Shown here: positions 61,813 through 64,000 of the stretch, piece by piece | Numbering within the stretch: position 1 is the stretch's first letter | How the letters are laid out: every line of letters begins with the position of its first letter | From: Pelomonas sp. Root1237 | GTDB taxonomy: Bacteria > Pseudomonadota > Gammaproteobacteria > Burkholderiales > Burkholderiaceae_C | Assembly (NCBI RefSeq): GCF_001425055.1 | Contig: NZ_LMDK01000019.1 | Coordinates: 310,001 to 374,000, forward strand | Direction of reading: 5' to 3' | Length of the DNA: 64,000 nucleotides | The notes under the pieces: generated by a model | Databases searched by the model: none | Seen by the model: only the letters and a program-made list of their open reading frames with translations | Told to the model about the DNA's origin: nothing | Position numbers and translations under genes: made by a program

Positions 61813-63075
61813 CTAAGACTGCTTGCCGCGCAGGAAGAGGCGCGACACCGTCTGGGCCAACTGCAGGCGTTGCTCGCCGTCGCTGGCATGCAGTTCGGCC
61901 AGCGTGCCGTGAAGCAGCTTCTGCGTGATGCCCTTGGACAGCGCATCCAGCACCTCGTCCACGTCCGCGCCCTTGGCCAGCAGCTTGCGGGCGCGGGCGA
62001 TCTCCAGCGCCCGCCAGTCGTCGGCCTGGGCATGCAGAGCCTGGATCAGAGGCACGGTGTGGCGCTGGTCCAGCCAGTGCATGAAGCTCTGCACGCCGGT
62101 CTCGACGATGGCCTCGGCCTGGGCCACGGCGGCCTGGCGTTTCTCGCCGGCGGTCTGCACCTGGGCGGCGAGCTCGTCGACCGTATAGAGATAGACGTCG
62201 TCCAGCTGGGCGACCTCGGGCTCGATGTCGCGCGGCACGGCCAGGTCGACCATGAACATCGGGCGGTGCTTGCGTTTCTTCAGCGCCCGCTCGACGGCGC
62301 CCAGGCCGATCAGCGGCAGGCTGGAGGCCGTGCAGGAGACGACGATGTCGAACTCGTGCAGGCGCTCAGGCAGGTCGGCCAGGCGCATGGCCTCGGCGCC
62401 GAAATGGGTGGCGAGCTTCTCGCCGCGTTCCAGCGTGCGATTGGCCACGGCCATCTGGCGCGGCGTCTTGGCCGCGAAGTGAGTCGCGGTCAGCTCGATC
62501 ATCTCGCCGGCGCCGACGAAGAGGACCCGTGTCTTGGCCAGGTCCTCAAAGAGCTGGCCGGCCAGCCGCACGGCAGCAGCGGCCATGCTGATGGAGTGGG
62601 CGCCGATCTCGGTGGAGCTGCGCACCTCCTTGGCCACCGAGAAGCTGCGCTGGAAGAGCTGGTGCAGCGTCGTGCCCAGGGCGCCGGCGTTCTCGGCTTC
62701 ACGCACGGCCTGCTTCATCTGGCCCAGGATCTGTGGCTCGCCCAGCACCATGGAGTCCAGGCCAGCCGCGACGCGGAAAGCATGGCGAGCGGCATCGCTT
62801 CCCTGCATCACATAGGCATGCTCGCGCAAGGCGCCGGCCTGCACGCCGCCGGCATCGGCCAGCCAGGCGATGGCGGGTTGCACCAGGGCTGACGGTGCGG
62901 CCACATAGACCTCGGTGCGGTTGCAGGTCGACAGGATGGCCGCCTCGGGCGTGCCGGACAGCTTCTGGCGCAGGCCGGTCAGTGAAGGGGCGAGCTGCTC
63001 GAGCGTGAATGCAAACCGCCCGCGCAGATCGAGCGGGGCGGTGTTGTGGTTCAGGCCGAGAGCAAAGACGGACAT
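61813..63075 (-). CDS. hemA: Glutamyl-tRNA reductase
   Basis: A 420-residue NADPH enzyme starting tetrapyrrole synthesis by the C5 route. The catalytic Cys51 is in [11 protein letters not shown], the NADPH fold is [12 protein letters not shown], and the tRNA-binding C-terminal helices are complete. The ATG at 63075 gives [14 protein letters not shown], the usual start. It is divergent from the next gene with a 55-base gap. Confidence 0.96.
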   Translation of the reverse strand: MSVFALGLNHNTAPLDLRGRFAFTLEQLAPSLTGLRQKLSGTPEAAILSTCNRTEVYVAAPSALVQPAIAWLADAGGVQAGALREHAYVMQGSDAARHAFRVAAGLDSMVLGEPQILGQMKQAVREAENAGALGTTLHQLFQRSFSVAKEVRSSTEIGAHSISMAAAAVRLAGQLFEDLAKTRVLFVGAGEMIELTATHFAAKTPRQMAVANRTLERGEKLATHFGAEAMRLADLPERLHEFDIVVSCTASSLPLIGLGAVERALKKRKHRPMFMVDLAVPRDIEPEVAQLDDVYLYTVDELAAQVQTAGEKRQAAVAQAEAIVETGVQSFMHWLDQRHTVPLIQALHAQADDWRALEIARARKLLAKGADVDEVLDALSKGITQKLLHGTLAELHASDGEQRLQLAQTVSRLFLRGKQS

Positions 63076-63130
63076 GGGCGTGAATTGTAGGATTCGCGGC
63101 TTTTCCGCATCTGACATCGGTCAAGCCCGA

Positions 63131-63406
63131 ATGAGCCCACTTGACGCCTTTTGGCACATCGCGAATCTCTTTGCCCCAGCCTGGGGGCTGGCGGCGCTAC
63201 TGGCGTTGGCGATCAAGGGCCTGTGGCGGCGGGTGGCGAAGCCTCTGGGCTGGCAAAGGTTGTGGGCCTGGGGAGCGGCGGGCGGCACGGCGGCCACCAT
63301 CGCCACATTGATCCTGCTGGGCCGCGATGGCCGCATGGCGGGTTACGCCTTGCTGGTGCTTGGCGTCGCCCTGCCGCAGTGGTATTTGCTGAGCTTCAAG
63401 CGCTGA
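63131..63406 (+). CDS. Small membrane protein of unknown function
   Basis: A 91-residue protein with three predicted hydrophobic segments (about residues 14-30, 46-63 and 68-84) separated by short basic loops ([17 protein letters not shown]). No enzyme motif is seen. It is divergent from hemA and its 3' end overlaps the convergent miaB gene by 11 bases. The conserved-looking N-terminus [18 protein letters not shown] supports a real gene. Confidence 0.7.
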   Translation: MSPLDAFWHIANLFAPAWGLAALLALAIKGLWRRVAKPLGWQRLWAWGAAGGTAATIATLILLGRDGRMAGYALLVLGVALPQWYLLSFKR

Positions 63407-64000
63407 GCACGTCCTCGGTCGTGACGACCTCGCCGCGCAGCGAATGCGCGAAGGCCGTCGTGATGCGCACATCGACCAGCTGGTTCATCAGCCGCGGCGA
63501 GCCGGGGAAGTTGACGATGCGGTTGCACTCGGTGCGGCCCATCAGCTCCGAGACGTCCTTGCGCGCATTGCCGGTGACAAGCACCTTCTCGACCTTGCCC
63601 ACCATGCCTTGCGAGATGGTGATGGCATGCGCCTCGATGGCCGCTTGCAGCTCCTGCAGGCGCTTGACCTTGACCTCGTAGGGTGTCGTGTCCTCCAGCG
63701 CCGCGGCCGGCGTGCCGGGGCGGGGGCTGAAGATGAAGCTGAACGAGGCGTCGAAGCCGACGTCGTGCACCAGCTTCATCAGCTTGGCGTGGTCTTCGTC
63801 CGTCTCGCCGGGGAAGCCGACGATGAAGTCGCTGGCCAGGCGCAGGTCCGGGCGGATGGCGCGCAGCTTGCGCACGATGCTCTTGAACTCCAGCGCCGTG
63901 TAGCCGCGCTTCATCGCCATCAGGATGCGGTCGCTGCCATGCTGGACGGGCAGGTGCAGGTGGTTCACGAGTTGCGGGATCTTGCCGTAGGCCTCGATGA
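63396..64000 (-). CDS. miaB: MiaB, tRNA methylthiotransferase, 3' part (5' end outside window)
   Basis: The C-terminal 201 residues of a radical-SAM enzyme that adds the methylthio group to N6-isopentenyl-A37 of tRNA. The end of the radical-SAM barrel ([34 protein letters not shown]) and the C-terminal TRAM domain ([13 protein letters not shown]) are present. The frame is open to the window edge; the Fe-S Cys motifs lie outside. Confidence 0.95.
   Translation of the reverse strand, partial: IEAYGKIPQLVNHLHLPVQHGSDRILMAMKRGYTALEFKSIVRKLRAIRPDLRLASDFIVGFPGETDEDHAKLMKLVHDVGFDASFSFIFSPRPGTPAAALEDTTPYEVKVKRLQELQAAIEAHAITISQGMVGKVEKVLVTGNARKDVSELMGRTECNRIVNFPGSPRLMNQLVDVRITTAFAHSLRGEVVTTEDVLSA

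Overview
The window is 64 kb of GC-rich chromosomal DNA from a Gram-negative bacterium, most likely a member of the Burkholderiales (Betaproteobacteria). The support is the gene order: divergent ponA/pilMNOPQ followed by aroK-aroB-dgt-gltBD; an mla operon with mlaA inside it; pilBCD-coaE-zapD-yacG; rplU-rpmA-obgE-proB; and grxD-prmC-prfA-hemA. The style of the proteins suggests a Roseateles/Mitsuaria/Rubrivivax-like organism, but no search was run and the genus is an inference.

Layout. 1-4704: end of a trimeric porin gene and a DppBCDF-type ABC importer operon without an adjacent binding protein. 4701-5182: the short lptM lipoprotein gene and cyaY. 5187-12973: ponA (PBP1A) divergent from the pilus assembly operon pilMNOPQ. 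13032-15203: a large Ig-repeat lipoprotein. 15169-18052: aroK, aroB and a dNTPase gene. 18064-18921: a REP-associated tyrosine transposase with related motifs at both edges. 18987-25237: glutamate synthase gltBD. 25480-32947: a pilin, the minor pilins, pilY1 and a TonB-like gene. 33028-37036: mlaFEDACB. 37037-42651: the glucose-6-phosphate hub (zwf-hexR on minus; tal, pgi and a HAD phosphatase on plus). 42660-48171 on minus: pilB, pilC, pilD, coaE, zapD, yacG. 48316-49408: tRNA-Pro and ispB. 49710-52696: rplU-rpmA-obgE-proB. 52710-58052: rppH, proS, a lytic transglycosylase and an M3 peptidase. 58220-64000: mostly minus-strand genes ubiX, grxD, an unknown exported protein, prmC, prfA, hemA, a small membrane protein and the 3' part of miaB.

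How it works together. Three type IV pilus loci within about 40 kb supply the alignment complex and secretin (pilMNOPQ), the pilin, minor pilins and tip protein (pilE-fimT-pilVWX-pilY1) and the motor, platform and prepilin peptidase (pilBCD). PilD would process the prepilins encoded in the second locus. The Ig-repeat lipoprotein after pilQ and the TonB-like protein overlapping pilY1 are the two least explained genes and may be pilus-associated. The envelope theme continues with PBP1A, the Mla lipid pathway, a lytic transglycosylase, ZapD and LptM.

No CRISPR array, prophage or recognisable defence island was seen. The most interesting unexplained items are the Ig-repeat lipoprotein, a 162-bp imperfect palindrome at 58060-58221, the bordered transposase element, an inverted repeat centred on the ponA -10 hexamer, a HexR-like operator inside the zwf/tal promoter region, and the rplU leader with a possible 27-codon upstream ORF.
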